Made by a program: the position numbers and the translations under genes | The notes under the pieces: model-generated | Seen by the model: the letters and a program-made list of their open reading frames with translations, nothing else | Told to the model about the DNA's origin: nothing | Database searches by the model: none | In this document: positions 11,059 through 22,905 of the stretch, piece after piece | Layout of the letters: each line of letters starts with the position of its first letter | Numbering within the stretch: position 1 is the first letter of the stretch | Source: Cymodocea nodosa | Taxonomy: Eukaryota; Streptophyta; Magnoliopsida; Alismatales; Cymodoceaceae | Direction: 5' to 3' | Assembly: GCA_036874045.1 (NCBI GenBank) | Contig: JAZBRI010000008.1 | Location: 7,269,001-7,333,000 of the forward strand | Length of the DNA stretch: 64,000 nt

Positions 11059-12100
11059 ATGTATTGTTCGTCTACTTATGTTTGTATTGAAAAATATCTA
11101 ACTGTATGTAAATGTAAACTATTCATAGAAATGAATGTTTTAATTTCATATGTTTTTGAATTCGTGTTTGAGAATGAATGATATAATTGAGAACTGTATT
11201 GAATATTATACAACTGTTTAAAGATGTGCAAGACTATTTAAAAGATTTATAAATTTTATGATTGACATGGTTAAATGCATGATAATTAGTTAATGCCTGA
11301 ATATATCTGCATGCTGAAAAGTAAAATGTAAATTCTACATAATAGGAAGTTAACTATAAGTTAAATATGCATATAATATTTAGATTTAAATGAGTTAAAT
11401 TAGAACACTACATTAATGACATGTATTTAACTTTAATTAAGTTGACAAAATATAGAAAAAAATTTTATATAGAAGTTAAGATGAGGAGTAAGTTTTAGGA
11501 AAAATTTGCTAAGTGTTAACTCAACGAAGTAAGTCCGTTGAGTTAACCTTAACTCCATGAGGTCAAGAATAAAATATAAGGTCACTCCGTTGAGTTATCT
11601 ATAACTCAACGAAGTTAGTCTGTGGAGTTAGCAACGAAGCTAGTCCATTGAGTTAGCTGTAACTCAATGAGATTAGTTTGTTGAGTTAGAAATAGTAACC
11701 GAAGTTAGTCCGTTGAGTTAACTATAACTCAATGAGGTTAGTTCATGGATTATGCTGAACGGTTATTCTTTTAGCCACGAACGAAACTTCGTAGGTTTAG
11801 CAATTACGAAAATTTGAAATTTGAACACCTACATGTATCCATAAAAATAGGAACCATACTACACGTTACAAGACACGTTCTTGTAATGAGATTCATTTGT
11901 TTTATGGATGTGCATTATAAATATAGAATAGAATGTTATTTACGAGTTACCAGCACTTGAGGAAGAAAAGAAAATTCGTTGGGGAACTGGAAGGGGAAGC
12001 AGCTGATTCAACTTCATCTGTCAACAACTATTTACTAAGAACAAAACATCAGATTAGTATGTAATTAATCTTCTACTATTTTACTTTATGTTAAGAGTTT
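11059..12100 (+). other. Non-coding leader before gypsy-type gag, palindrome cluster
   Basis: No coding frame. 11059-11500 is plain AT-rich DNA. 11515-11760 packs repeated GTTAACTCAACG/CGTTGAGTTAAC inverted motifs; the best, 11515-11547, has 12-base arms and a 9-base loop. TATAAATATAG lies at 11929-11939, and CGTTGGGGAAC at about 11978 faintly resembles a primer-site remnant. I could not place a 5' LTR boundary here. Confidence 0.4.
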
Positions 12101-13446
12101 ATGAGCACATGGATTCGTTCTCCTAGCACTAAACGATTAGTAAGAACACCTACACAGGATTATTCAACATAGAGGTATACTGAAATATTTTCTAAATTAG
12201 ACTTTAACAAAATCCTTAAAGGTATAGCTAACCTTTCTTTAAAAGAGAATGAAGATATAGCTACTACAATAGAAAAACCATTAGGGGAAATTCTGTATCC
12301 TGAACTAGTTGATGAACCTTTATGTATTTGATTGCAAAACTTTGAAGGAGATAGGTTTGAACTGAAATCTAATTATATTAGTCAATTGCCACACTTTCAT
12401 GGATTAGAAAGAGAAGATGCCTATTATTTCCTTAGAGAATTTAATGAAGTTTGTCAAATGATGAAAATGCCGAACATGAGTATTGATGCTATTAAACTTA
12501 GATATATCCATTTTGCTTTAAAAGACATAGCTAAGAGATGGTTATATACTCTATCGCCTGATTCAATTTCTGCATGGACTGAATTTTGCTCTATTTTTTT
12601 GGGAAAATATTATCCAACACATCAAACAATTAAAAAGAAGGAAATACTAATGTGTAGATAAAAACAGGGAGAATTATTTTAGAAATATTTTGAAAGATTT
12701 AAAGATTTACTAACTCAATGTCCAAATCATGTAATGAGTAAAGCACAATTAATAGGTATAATTTATGAAGGCATAGATGTTTCTACGAAATCTTTACTAG
12801 AATCTACTTGTCAGAATGGATTTTTAAAACTATGTAGTGAAGAAGCATGGGCATATTTAAAAAACTTTGCAAAAAGAATTGCACAGTGGGAAACTCAACT
12901 AAAGCTATTACAGATAAAAGAATATTGCCAAGGGGAATGCATGAAATAGATTCAAGCACTATGCTTGAAGTTAAATTAACTGAATTAACAAAGAAAATAG
13001 AAGAGTTATCATTAAATCAAAAACTAGCATAAAAGAATGCAAACGTTAGTGACTTAGATATTATTTATGCTAAAAACCAGAAAGATAACTTTGGAAATTC
13101 TTATAACTTTAATTGGAGAAATCACCCGAACTTATCTTAGAGAAATAACAATTTACAGGGAGGGGAAACTATAAATGATAAAAATATAAATTATGAAGCA
13201 TTAATTGAACAAGGATCTAGAATAGAGAAGTTAGAAAAGATAATTCAACAATTAAACAATTATCTAGATCATGTATTTGGAAATGCTACCATTCAAAATC
13301 AAAATATGAATAGAAATATACCCCTTAGACAGAAGGAATCAATAGAAGTTAGACCTATTGGAGGATTACCAATACAAGCAGTACCTAACCTTGTCAACAG
13401 AATTGTTAATGAAATTGATACCTCCTATGGGAGGGAAGCTGAATGA
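12101..13446 (+). pseudogene. Athila/Tat-like gag, gypsy-type unit 2
   Basis: About 448 codons from ATG 12101 (MSTWIRSPSTKRLVRTPTQD). Residues about 90-190 form the Retrotrans_gag region: LPHFHGLEREDAYYFLREF, then LKDIAKRWLYTL and W..F...FLGKYYP. The C-terminal part has NWRNHPNLS, the hallmark WRNHPNFSW motif of Athila/Tat Gag, then a coiled-coil stretch. It ends at TGA 13444-13446. Lesions: TGA at about 12329, TAA 12659, TAG about 12680, a frameshift near 12900, and TAG/TAA beyond 13030. No protease, RT or integrase follows; an F-box gene does. The element therefore needed a partner for reverse transcription. Confidence 0.8.
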
Positions 13447-13664
13447 TGTAGCATAACTAAAGTAAATATGTATAATATAGTAAGTAGAAAAATAATAATA
13501 ATAATAATGTAAGTTTAATTATAGTTAGTAGTATCATAGAGTTATTACTTAACTCAACAAACTTAGTCCGTTGAGTTATGACCTAACTCCACGAGGGTAA
13601 GTAAGTAGCTATGTTAATTTTATTTCTGTTAAATTTTTGTTTATGTTATACAGAATCACAACAG
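13447..13664 (+). other. gag to F-box spacer, unit 2
   Basis: Counterpart of 165-354: TAACTCAACAAACTTAGTCCGTTGAGTTA-type palindrome at about 13551-13580, then a T-rich tract and TTATACAG ending at 13653, just before the F-box ATG at 13665. Spacing and acceptor are conserved in both copies. Confidence 0.45.
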
Positions 13665-16556
13665 ATGGAATTGATGAAATTACCATTGGATGCACTTAGG
13701 GAAGTACTAAGTAACTTATCAGCTAAAGATCTGTGCATATTATGTTGTGTATCAAAAGGAATTAAAGACTGTGTTAGAGAAAAATATTTTCATAGACTAC
13801 AAGCTGCAAAAATGACTAAGATTAGAGATGGATTTTTATGGAAGTCATTTAATCATAGTTCAATCAGCTATGAATATCTAAATATGGAAGAAAATGTTGG
13901 AATTCCACCCAATACATTAGAAGGAATATGTAGGATTGTATGGCTACACAAGAGGGGGGTGAATTGTGTATTTTTAATATTTTCTGAAATATAATTGAAA
14001 CTTTAAAACTCAAAAACAAGTCGAGACATTGTTTTCATAAAATCATTTTTATTCAAGGTTTCAATTACAATATACAATTCAATTCTCCTCAGAAATTGTA
14101 GATGCAATTATATCTCGATACCATGTATCATCTAAACAATTTCATAACTACAAATAGAGAAAACTAATTTGCGAAATTTAAAACATTTCTCCTTGTTTGA
14201 GATCTTTCTTCTTCTTCTTCTTTCTTCTTCAGCAATTCTTCAGTGACAAATATCTTGTCTTTTTATGCTTCATCGAATTTGCTTTCTTCTGATACTTCAA
14301 ATCTTCAGTGACGAAAATCTTACATTTTTATGCTTCACTAAATTTTCTTCCACCTGAGAGATTTTCCCAAAGGGGTGTTTTTGATCCCTGAAAAAGATTT
14401 TTCTTTTGGTGTGTAGGGATAGTTTGATCCTTGAAAAGATTTTTCTTTTTGTGTGCAAGGATTGTTTGATCAACGAGAACTCTATGCCTTTTATACTATA
14501 TCTTCATTTCATGCATATCCTTCACATTTAACTACTACTAGTTTTTCACTTCTTCAAGTCTTTTCTTTTTCCTTCATTGAAACACACACGTTCTGACCAA
14601 CGTTTACATTTCGAATTTTCTTTAATCATCATTCCTAGATATCTGAAAAATTTTCTGCAAAATAAACTTTCTCGTCCAAAATCTTTCATCAAGCGTAATA
14701 AGAAGTCGTTACTTTAATGTTAACTAAACGAGTAACACAAGTATATATATATAACTTAACGTTTCTTACTTAACGAGTTCCTCATGTGCCATTTCACGTG
14801 ACAAGTACTATAGCTAACTCAACGAACTAAGTCTGTGGTGTTATGCTAACTCAACGAACCAGCTTAACCTTTCTTTTGGAAGGTTAAACGATAACTCACC
14901 GAAAACAGTTTAAGTTTCAAATAGTTACAGTTGTAAGTCTCCGAAAAACTCTTTTTACCATAAAACTAGCGTGTCAAGACCTGAAAACATGACTTAAGTT
15001 ACCTTTCGGATAGTTACGACTATAAGTCTTTGAAAAAAACTTTAACTCACCGATTCAGTAATAAACAAATGTTTTTATAATAAGAATTTTACCACGTGCA
15101 AAAATAACAACTTAAGTTTATAACGCTAACCTAACGCGTTGCCTTAGTGTTTAATATAGCAACTCAATGCGTTTAGATATGTTAACTTAACGAGTTAAAC
15201 ATGTGTACCTCACGTGATACAATACAACATTTGTAACTTATAATTTCACCACGTGTATAACACTAACTTAACGAGTTCGTCTCTTCTTTTACTCACTAAC
15301 TTAACGAGTTCTCACGTGACTTATTTTAACCTTTAAGCCTCTAACTTAATGAGTTCTCACGTGACCTCTATACAAACAAAACTCTAACTTAACGAGTTAT
15401 CTAAATCGTGCACTGTTCATGATACAGAAGATATAACTTTAAAACATATCATGCTTTTCAATAAAAACACACGTTAACTTAACATTTAGTTAAATGAGAA
15501 ATTAATGCAATGAAACGACTAGTTATTAACTTTAGATCCAATATAGACAAGTATTTATATCAGTAAGCTTTTTCTACATTAACTGATGATTTTAATTTCT
15601 TTTCACAAGCAATAGTAATTGAGCAAATATGATTATTTTCATTCAGCACACATCATCAAAACAAAATACTCAACAGAATAGATCATACTATGGGGATAGA
15701 TGAATGATTAATTATTTACAAAACCAAACCAAGGTATGCAATTCTGTTACCCGATATTTTGATTAGAAATCCTATCACTAAAGAAGAATGGAATATAATA
15801 AGGCCTAATAGATTTGAAGTACCAACTAAAAATTGTGGGTCAACTTTAACATTTTTTGATAAAAATTTGACCATTCTTGAAAAATTGTATTACTAGAGAC
15901 CAACTAGAAATTGGGATGAGGATTTATGCTCAAGTGTATATAATTTTCTAAATAGATCTTGGACTAAAAATACTATGATATATCTAGGAAAAAAAGCATT
16001 AATGAACAACATACATGTTATACTTGATGGATATATATATTTAGTGTCAGATATATCAGTTGCATTTAGATCTGATTTATACATAATAAGCATAGATAGT
16101 TATGATAATGACTTTATAGAAATGTTGCCTATACCGAGTGATATAGCTAAACCACCATCTACACAATATGATAAAATTCAATTAGGAATGTGGTATAGTG
16201 AATATGATGATCTTACTTTATGTCTAATAAGATGGTGGGATGAATTAATGAAATTTCAAATATGGATTATAAAAGACCTAAATGAATGGAAGTGGGAAGA
16301 GGAATATATTGAAATATATGTAGAAATAGAAACAACTACATTATCTTGGAACAGAAAAAGATCCCTTTCTGCAATTCATTTCATTAATGGAAATACATTT
16401 ATATTTAGTATTGATAACATATTGCAAGTTTACAAGTTAAAAAGGAAAGCAGACTATATTAAAATAGAATTAATAGTAAGAATAATTATGCCTAAAAAGT
16501 TTGCTTAGACTGACACGTTTATTCCATTTATTACTACTTTTCAATCATATTCTTAA
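13665..16556 (+). pseudogene. F-box protein copy 2, split by a solo LTR
   Basis: Same F-box gene as 355-1492, in two exon-like parts (13665-13928 and 15676-16556) separated by a 1747-bp solo LTR. The F-box reads LPLDALREVLSNLSAKDLC, LCCVSKGIKDCV. The second part contains LDGYIYLVSDISVAFRSDLY, LPIPSDIAKPPS and FQIWIIKDLNEWKWEEEYIE. It lacks the frameshift of copy 1 but has TAG near 15894, TGA near 15705, and TAG 16506-16508 where copy 1 has Trp; the homologous stop is TAA 16554-16556. Both copies descend from one intact cargo gene. Loss happened independently, since the lesions differ. Confidence 0.8.
13929..15675 (-). repeat. Solo LTR, copia family II, with target duplication
   Basis: It runs TGTAGGATTGTATGGCTACA...ACTCAACA on the plus strand. 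The 1747 bp match the LTR of B (1746 bp). It is flanked by GAATA at 13924-13928 and 15676-15680, a perfect 5-bp target duplication, with the F-box gene continuing on both sides. No internal region is left, so LTR-LTR recombination removed it. TATA box (minus strand) at 14487-14495. Six CACGTG sites lie at 14795, 15093, 15211, 15250, 15313 and 15358, separated by TAACTTAACGAGTT units. Confidence 0.9.
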
Positions 16557-18353
16557 ATTGTGATTCTATACTTTTAATGTTGTGTGTACTCTGTATTTAT
16601 TTTTAGAAAAGAAAGGAAATTTTTAGTTTTTGTTTTATTTTATAAAAAAAAAACAAAATATCAATCCAATTTGTTGGTATCTATTCTAGGAAACCAACTA
16701 GCTTGCTTGTGACCCACCAAAGGCATAGGAGCTTGGGTTCCATACAAGACACTGATTTAACAATTTATGTTTTGTTATATATTTTGCTTTTATTTGTGAA
16801 TGAAAAGTTTTTTAGAATCAAAAGTCGAAAGATATTGAAGGAGATACAAAAGAAAAAGGTATGTAATTGATTACTTATCCTGAATTTACATTTAAACTCA
16901 GCTCGTGGAGTTATTCATTAACTCAACGAATTAAGTTCATTGAGTTAGGTGCTAAGTTAACGAAACAATATTCATGCCTACTAACATTTACTGTATTTAC
17001 TATAAAATCTTTTACATCGAGGACAATGCAAAATGTAGGTATGGGGGGAGGTAATTAGATTAAAAGCCAAATAATTTTGTTAAATTAGAGGAATTAGAAT
17101 GGTGCTGCAAAGTTCTGTGAAAATTGAAAATTTTTTATGAATTGCTGTAACTATTTGATAATTGAGACTATCAAATTTTTAAGAATTGTAACTGCTTGAA
17201 TGTTATATTTAGAATCTTATATAAGATGCTACGAAATTCTACTATTCATACAAATCTAGATATAGTATCTTATATTTTTGCTGAATATTATGAGTTTAAT
17301 AGTTTCACGATTTTAAAGAGAAATCAGAATGCTTAACGGAAACTTAGTAAATTATCTAAAAACCTGAAAGAGCTAAAATGTTGATTTTTGGATTAAATGA
17401 AATACATATGATCAAGGATACATTTAATTTGATTGATTAAACTTGTAGAATGATTTATGTGTAAATTTTATTAAACTATAGAAAAAGTATGAGCTTATTG
17501 ACATGGATTCATATTTTCAGTAAATAATAGAAGCAAGATTATATGAGATTTGTGTTTTTTTGCATCTGTATCAATGAAATATGTATATATACTATGTTGA
17601 AAAGAAAAAAAGAGAAAAAGAGAAAAACTTTGAAAGTTTATTGACTTGTTTGATCATGAGCCTTTTGTACTTGAGTAGATAGGTATGTAAGGATTGTTGA
17701 CCTAAAAAAGGATTCTTTAAATGTGGCAACTTAAGATCCTGATCAGACTTGGGATTGTTAACTGAAAGCTTGATACATGGGTACACTAGAAAGCTCTTGT
17801 ATGATTCAAGCTTTTTAAATTAACTTTTAAAGTACAAATATACATATACTGTTCTGAAAAGATAAAAGTGTTTTGTGAAATATAGAAATCTTTTGAATCA
17901 AGTATATTTTCTGTTATCTAAGATTATTGAAGTATGAATCTAGAATAGACTTTTGAAGTTATTTATTTGAGATAAAATTCATTATTCTACTTGTTTTAAT
18001 CACATTGAGTTGGATTGTGTTTTTGATTCATATGTAGTTGAAATTTATTCTAGAAATCATATTGGAAAATTTAGGATAACAGATGTTTAAAAGAAAAGAA
18101 AAAAGATGATAATATAATTACCACCTATGTGATGCTAATATATTTTGTATGCAATTTACATTTGTTTTAAATATATTTGTAGGTTGAAGAGGAGAAAACA
18201 ATGTTAAAATAGATTACTGAAAAATATAGAATATCTTTATAGTAATCTAATTTATGTATTTTGAAAAAAAAAATGAAGAATTAATTCTAGCACTTTAGAA
18301 AGACCAACTAGTTAAATCTTAGTAGTTTGCTAAGGGACTAGCAAAATTTAAGT
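16557..18353 (+). other. 3' non-coding region of gypsy-type unit 2
   Basis: Counterpart of 1493-3280. GAGGACAATG at 17019-17028 is followed by a G-run at 17042-17050. 17290-18220 aligns with unit 1 and, in the same sense, with the pol-ORF3 interval of copia B (45715-46650) and C (56515-57450). The polypurine tract before LTR 2 is mutated (TATCTAGGAAG, 18353-18363). No gene seen. Confidence 0.65.
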
Positions 18354-18363
18354 ATCTAGGAAG

Positions 18364-20178
18364 TGTTTAGAATGGAAAAGTGCATAATATTAACGGTTAA
18401 ATGATGGTTATTTGCATAATATTTATCTTATCATATGAGAATTAAGCCTTTATGTTATAATTACATTGTTATATGCTTTAATGAAAGAATCTGCATAATT
18501 TCAAGGAATTAATGTTAATTAAGTACATTTCTGAACTATCGGTGAATTACAGGCTTTGAAATTCTGAAGTATCCGAATTTTCTATTATTTCAGAGAGTTA
18601 TATTGAATGTACCGGATAGTTATGTTCTAAATGCTTAAAAAATATTTTATTATTTCTTGGAGTACACGTGTTGAAACATCAATGCATGACTTAAGTGAAT
18701 TTTTGGTAAGTTACCTGGTAACTATCTGAAATGCATCTGAGCATCGGATAGTTAGGTTTGTAAGTATCTAGAATATTTTAACTAGTTATTGTCTTTGTTG
18801 TACATGTTTTATAATTAAATCAACGAAGTAAGTCTGTTAAGTTATCTATAACTCCACAGACCATTTATTTTCTAATATGCTACTGTAGTAGTTGCAGAAA
18901 CAAGAAATTTGAAGGAAAACCACGATTGCACGTATCACATAAGAATTTACTCGTGGAAGGAAGAAGAAATCACCATTGTTGATATGAATGAAGGAAATCC
19001 AACTGATCATCTAAGTAGAAGCAGTTACTACAGAAAGTACTATAAAAGAAGAGGAGAAAGACAAAGAAAGGGTGTGTGTAGAGGTGGAGGATCGCACTAA
19101 CTGCAGGAAGCATCGGAAGTTCCCTGAAACTCCACACTACCACCAAAATCACCAACCATCGGAGATCTATGAGGATACCTTCCTGATGTCGGGTCGATTC
19201 CGAGCCAAACATGGTGACTGACAACCATTATGAGGAGTGATCGTGTCACGGGAAGGGAAGCCATTTTCACCAAGCACCAACTCATATCTCAAGAGATCGT
19301 AAAGCTTCTAGCCTTGGTTTTGGGTTGATGCTAGTATGTTGAAGAGGAGATCATCTTACCATTCTTGATTCATGATTCTATAGGGAGAGGAGGCAAGATT
19401 GTAAGTGATTAAGTTTTCAGTGGAGTAATCGCGTCACATGTAATGACAGAAGTTTTTACTATCGATAGAGATTTTTACATTTCACCTTTCATTCATCTTC
19501 AGGAACATATCAAAACAAAAATACCAAAAACAACAAATTATTTGTGTTTACATTTAGTATTAAAGTGTTGTATTATTTGTTTTGTATCGTGATTAATGTT
19601 ATCATTGTTAGTATTGTGAATGTTTTATGTTTGTTTGATTCAGAAAATAAAAAATAGTTTTATTGTTTACTGAAATTGATTCGTTCTAGATACTTAAAGA
19701 TTTTAATAGTTACTGTTTGAAATATTTGAATGTTAGTTTTGCTTAATGATAAATCTAATATTAACTAACATTTAAGAGCTTAATTGATGTTATTTACATT
19801 CTGTGGAACCACCTAATGCTTGGCCAAATTCCTCTGTAAATAGTAGTATTTAACTGGAAAGGTAGGCTCATGGAGTTAACTTAAGTCCACAAGGTCAGTC
19901 CGTTGAGTTAACCATAACTCTACAAACTAAGTCCATTGTGTTAACTGTAACTCAATAGAATGCTTAACTGAACACATATAAACTCCAATATAAAAATTGA
20001 AACAATACACAATTCTTGCTCAATCTTTGTGGGATCAACCTATACTTGCACACAAATACAATATACATTGTGCACTTGCAGTTAAAATACAAATTGGAAT
20101 TAATATCTAATTTGTGTGAAAGGTTGTTTGTTACTTTTAAAAGTAATTATTGATATAAGCATAAAAACAAATTAAACA
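18364..20178 (+). repeat. gypsy-type LTR 2 (complete)
   Basis: It is bounded by TGTTTA and TAAACA, a perfect 6-bp inverted terminus; 1815 bp. A polypurine remnant precedes it and a primer-site remnant follows at 20187, so it serves both as 3' LTR of unit 2 and as 5' LTR of the deleted unit 3. TATA box TATAAAAG at 19041-19048. The first 420 bp carry TAACTATC/CGGATAGTTA motifs, and 18440-18780 is also found inside copia E. Confidence 0.75.
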
Positions 20179-20186
20179 AGTTTTTC

Positions 20187-20199
20187 TGGCACCGCTGCA
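20187..20199 (+). promoter_or_regulatory. Primer-binding-site remnant, tRNA-Asp type
   Basis: TGGCACCGCTGCA, nine bases after the LTR end, resembles TGGCGCCGTTGC, the tRNA-Asp-complementary primer site usual for Athila/Tat elements (two mismatches in 12). Position and similarity support it; it is degenerate. Confidence 0.5.
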
Positions 20200-20722
20200 T
20201 AAACAAGTTTAAGATTTAACTTTTCACAACAATACATATGTAGTTGAAATTTATTCCAGAAATCATATTGAAAAATTCAGGATAACAGATGTTTAAAAAA
20301 ATTGATAGTATAACTACCACCTATTTTATGTAGTATATTTTGTATGTAAGTTACGTATGTTTTTAATATATTTGCAGGTGGAGGAGGAAAAACAATGTTA
20401 AATTAGATTATTGAATTATAGAGAATATCTTTATATTAATCTAATCTTAGTATTCTAAAGATACAAAATGAAGAAATATTTTTTTTTTCATTAGGAATAT
20501 TGATTTCTAAAGAGAAGAAATAGTTCTAACACTTTTGAAAGGCCTATTAACTAGATCATATTAGTTTGCTAAGGGATTAGCAAAAGTAAAGTATGGGGGA
20601 AGTGTTTAGAATGAGAATATTGATTTCTAAAGAGAAGAAATAGTTCTAACACTTTTGAAAGGCCTATTAACTAGATCATATTAGTTTGCTAAGGGACTAG
20701 CAAAAGTAATGTATGGGGGAAG
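20200..20722 (+). mobile_element. Internally deleted gypsy-type unit 3
   Basis: After the primer site about 35 bp of leader remain. From 20237 the sequence jumps to the 3' non-coding end (CATATGTAGTTGAAATTTATT, as at 18028). Gag, F-box and ORF3 are all gone. The end is duplicated: block 20495-20610 recurs at 20615-20730 with a 120-bp period, so two polypurine tracts, each followed by TGTTTA, stand in a row (LTR starts at 20603 and 20723). Confidence 0.7.
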
Positions 20723-20730
20723 TGTTTAAA
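20495..20730 (+). repeat. 120-bp tandem duplication spanning PPT and LTR start
   Basis: Two copies with a few base differences (GGGATTAGC / GGGACTAGC; AAGTAAAG / AAGTAATG), each ending GTATGGGGGAAGTGTTTA. Confidence 0.85.
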
Positions 20731-21362
20731 ATAAAAAAGTACATAATATTAATGGTTAAATAATGGTTAATTACATAATATTTAGCTTATCATATAGAAT
20801 TAAGCTATTATGTTACAATTGCATGATTATATGCCTTAATTACAGAATGTGCATAATTTCAAGGAATTAATGTTAATTGAATATCATTTTTGGAATATTG
20901 AAAACCTAATTTAAGTGTGGTTTTATAGTATTAAGCATGATCTATTTTATTTACACATATTTATATCATGTATAGTGCATGGTAGCAACTCATTAAGTTA
21001 GTGTTCTTTTTGTTAAAAGATCACAAGCCAACTTGTTGAGTTATAGGTTTAAAGGTGTAAAAAGATCATGCGAGAACTCATTGAGTTAGTGAGTAAAACT
21101 ATAAGTTGTATATGTAAACTCGTTAAGTTAGCATAATTGTACCTATTGAGTTACTTGATTACACAATAAGGTAACGTGTTGTGTTAGTGTTATATGCTTA
21201 TACGTTATTTCTTTATTTCACATGATATATTATATCAAGTCCATTGAGTTAACAGTTAAGTCAATGGAGTATGTTTGTTGAGTTACACTAACTTTGTAGA
21301 TCAGCTATTTTCTAACATACCACTGTTAGCAATTGTAGAAAAAGAAAATTCGAAGGAAAACC
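20723..21362 (+). repeat. gypsy-type LTR 3, left part
   Basis: It starts TGTTTAAAAT after the second polypurine tract and aligns with LTR 2 up to GAAGGAAAACC, where copia III interrupts it. Differs from LTR 2 in a middle stretch rich in AACTCGTTAAGTTA and GTTGAGTTA motifs (20980-21300). Confidence 0.7.
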
Positions 21363-22853
21363 TAAAAGGACCTCTAGATTTCGATAATGCAAAAATCAAT
21401 GTGAGGTTTTGAATTGTATTTCTTAGGTTTAGTCAATGCAGCAAAAGATCAAAAGGTAGACAATTCTAAGCAGCAAACAAGTTGTAGTTAATCCCAGAAT
21501 GTGCTGCTACAGAAAATTGGACAGTTAAGAAAGGATTGAATGATCGAAAAGTTAAGGAATTAACTATACGGAAGCTTAAAGGACTTTTCAGAGAGTTAGA
21601 TAACTATTCGAGTTTTTCAGAGAGTTACAGGTATAACTATCCGAAAGTTAAGTCATTCAATTAACCACGTGTAGAAATACAGAACGAAAACTTAAAGGAC
21701 TTTTCGGAGAGTTAGATAACTATTTGAGTTTTTCGATGAGTTATAGGTATAATTTTCCAAAACTTAAGTCATCTTATTACGCACGTGTAGAATGGTGAAG
21801 CCGATAGTTAAAAAGCTTAAAAGGAAAAATCAGAGAGTTAGATAACTATCCGACTTTTTCGGACAGTTACAAGTATAACTATCCGAAACTTAAGTCATTG
21901 AATTTCCCCCGTGTAGAAATCCAGATAGAAGCTCAAATAAGTTTTTGGAGAGTTAGAAAGATAACTATCTGAAATTTTGAAGCGTTTCGATGAGTTACAG
22001 GTATAACCATCTAAAACTTAAGTCAGTCTTTATGCACGTGCTGAATTAAAGCAATCAGAAAGTTAACGGAGGGTTACTGTAGCTAACTATTCGATAGTTA
22101 AACAACTGTTCAGTAAGTTACAGTTACAAGTATCCGATTGAATGATAGCTCGCATTATATGATCTGGAATCCTACATGGTAGAAAGACTTAAGTGATCTT
22201 TTAGTAAGATACAAACATTCTTCGAAGAGTTACACAGCTAACTATCCAAAAGGTTAAGAAAATTAGAAGGATATCTTGAAATATCTTTCTGAACGGTAAC
22301 TTACCGTATTTGGGACTAAAGTCTAATCAAGTACAGTAGAATATATCTGTTGGAAGAAAAATATAATCATTATACATGTTTTGTATATATACAAGATATA
22401 GACAATGGAATTACATAGCTTTTGCTCATACACATACTTACACCAAGCTCAATAGAAGAAAAGCTTTAGAGATCAAATCATCTTCAACGTTTATAGACTG
22501 AATTTCAGAAGCTCATCACGCACGCAACTCTGTTACTCACAAGCTAGTGTTTACTAATGTACATGGATCAAAACTTCAAAGAAAGGATTGGTTGGAGCTT
22601 CAACTAGGAAGCTCAAGTAAATGGTTGGTTCTTGCTTAAACCCTAAAGCAAGTGATTGTAAGTTTGCAAAAGTTTAATGAAGCCCAAGTATCCCTTGGGG
22701 GTGGACTAGCCATTAGTGGTGAACCACCTAAAATCTTTGTGTGTACTCTTTTATCGTGTGCTTACTATTTCTTTATACTAATCTACTATTAAAAGGTTAA
22801 GAAACAAATTATTACCATTCACCCCCCCTCTAGTAAGCCATAAGGTCCTAACA
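21363..22853 (+). repeat. 5' LTR of copia III
   Basis: 1491 bp, starting TAAAAGGACC (TG mutated to TA) and ending GGTCCTAACA. Over its first 155 or so bases I count ten differences from the 3' LTR, nine of them transitions. It is full of (T)TTCGGAGAGTTAGATAACT and CACGTG strings. A TATA-like TGTATATATAC lies at 22382-22392. Confidence 0.9.
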
Positions 22854-22854
22854 A

Positions 22855-22867
22855 TTGGCATTAGAGC
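22855..22867 (+). promoter_or_regulatory. Primer-binding site, tRNA-Met type (copia III)
   Basis: TTGGCATTAGAGC directly after the 5' LTR, two transitions away from the copia standard TTGGTATCAGAGC, which pairs with initiator tRNA-Met. Confidence 0.75.
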
Positions 22868-22905
22868 AAGGTTGATCTCGCAAATAGATTTAACCATCTA
22901 AGATC

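Noticed and set aside
11929..11990. 5' LTR end and primer site of gypsy-type unit 2
   Set aside because: CGTTGGGGAAC is only faintly like a tRNA-Asp site and no LTR sequence precedes it; ORF3-like DNA upstream argues for a longer internal region.
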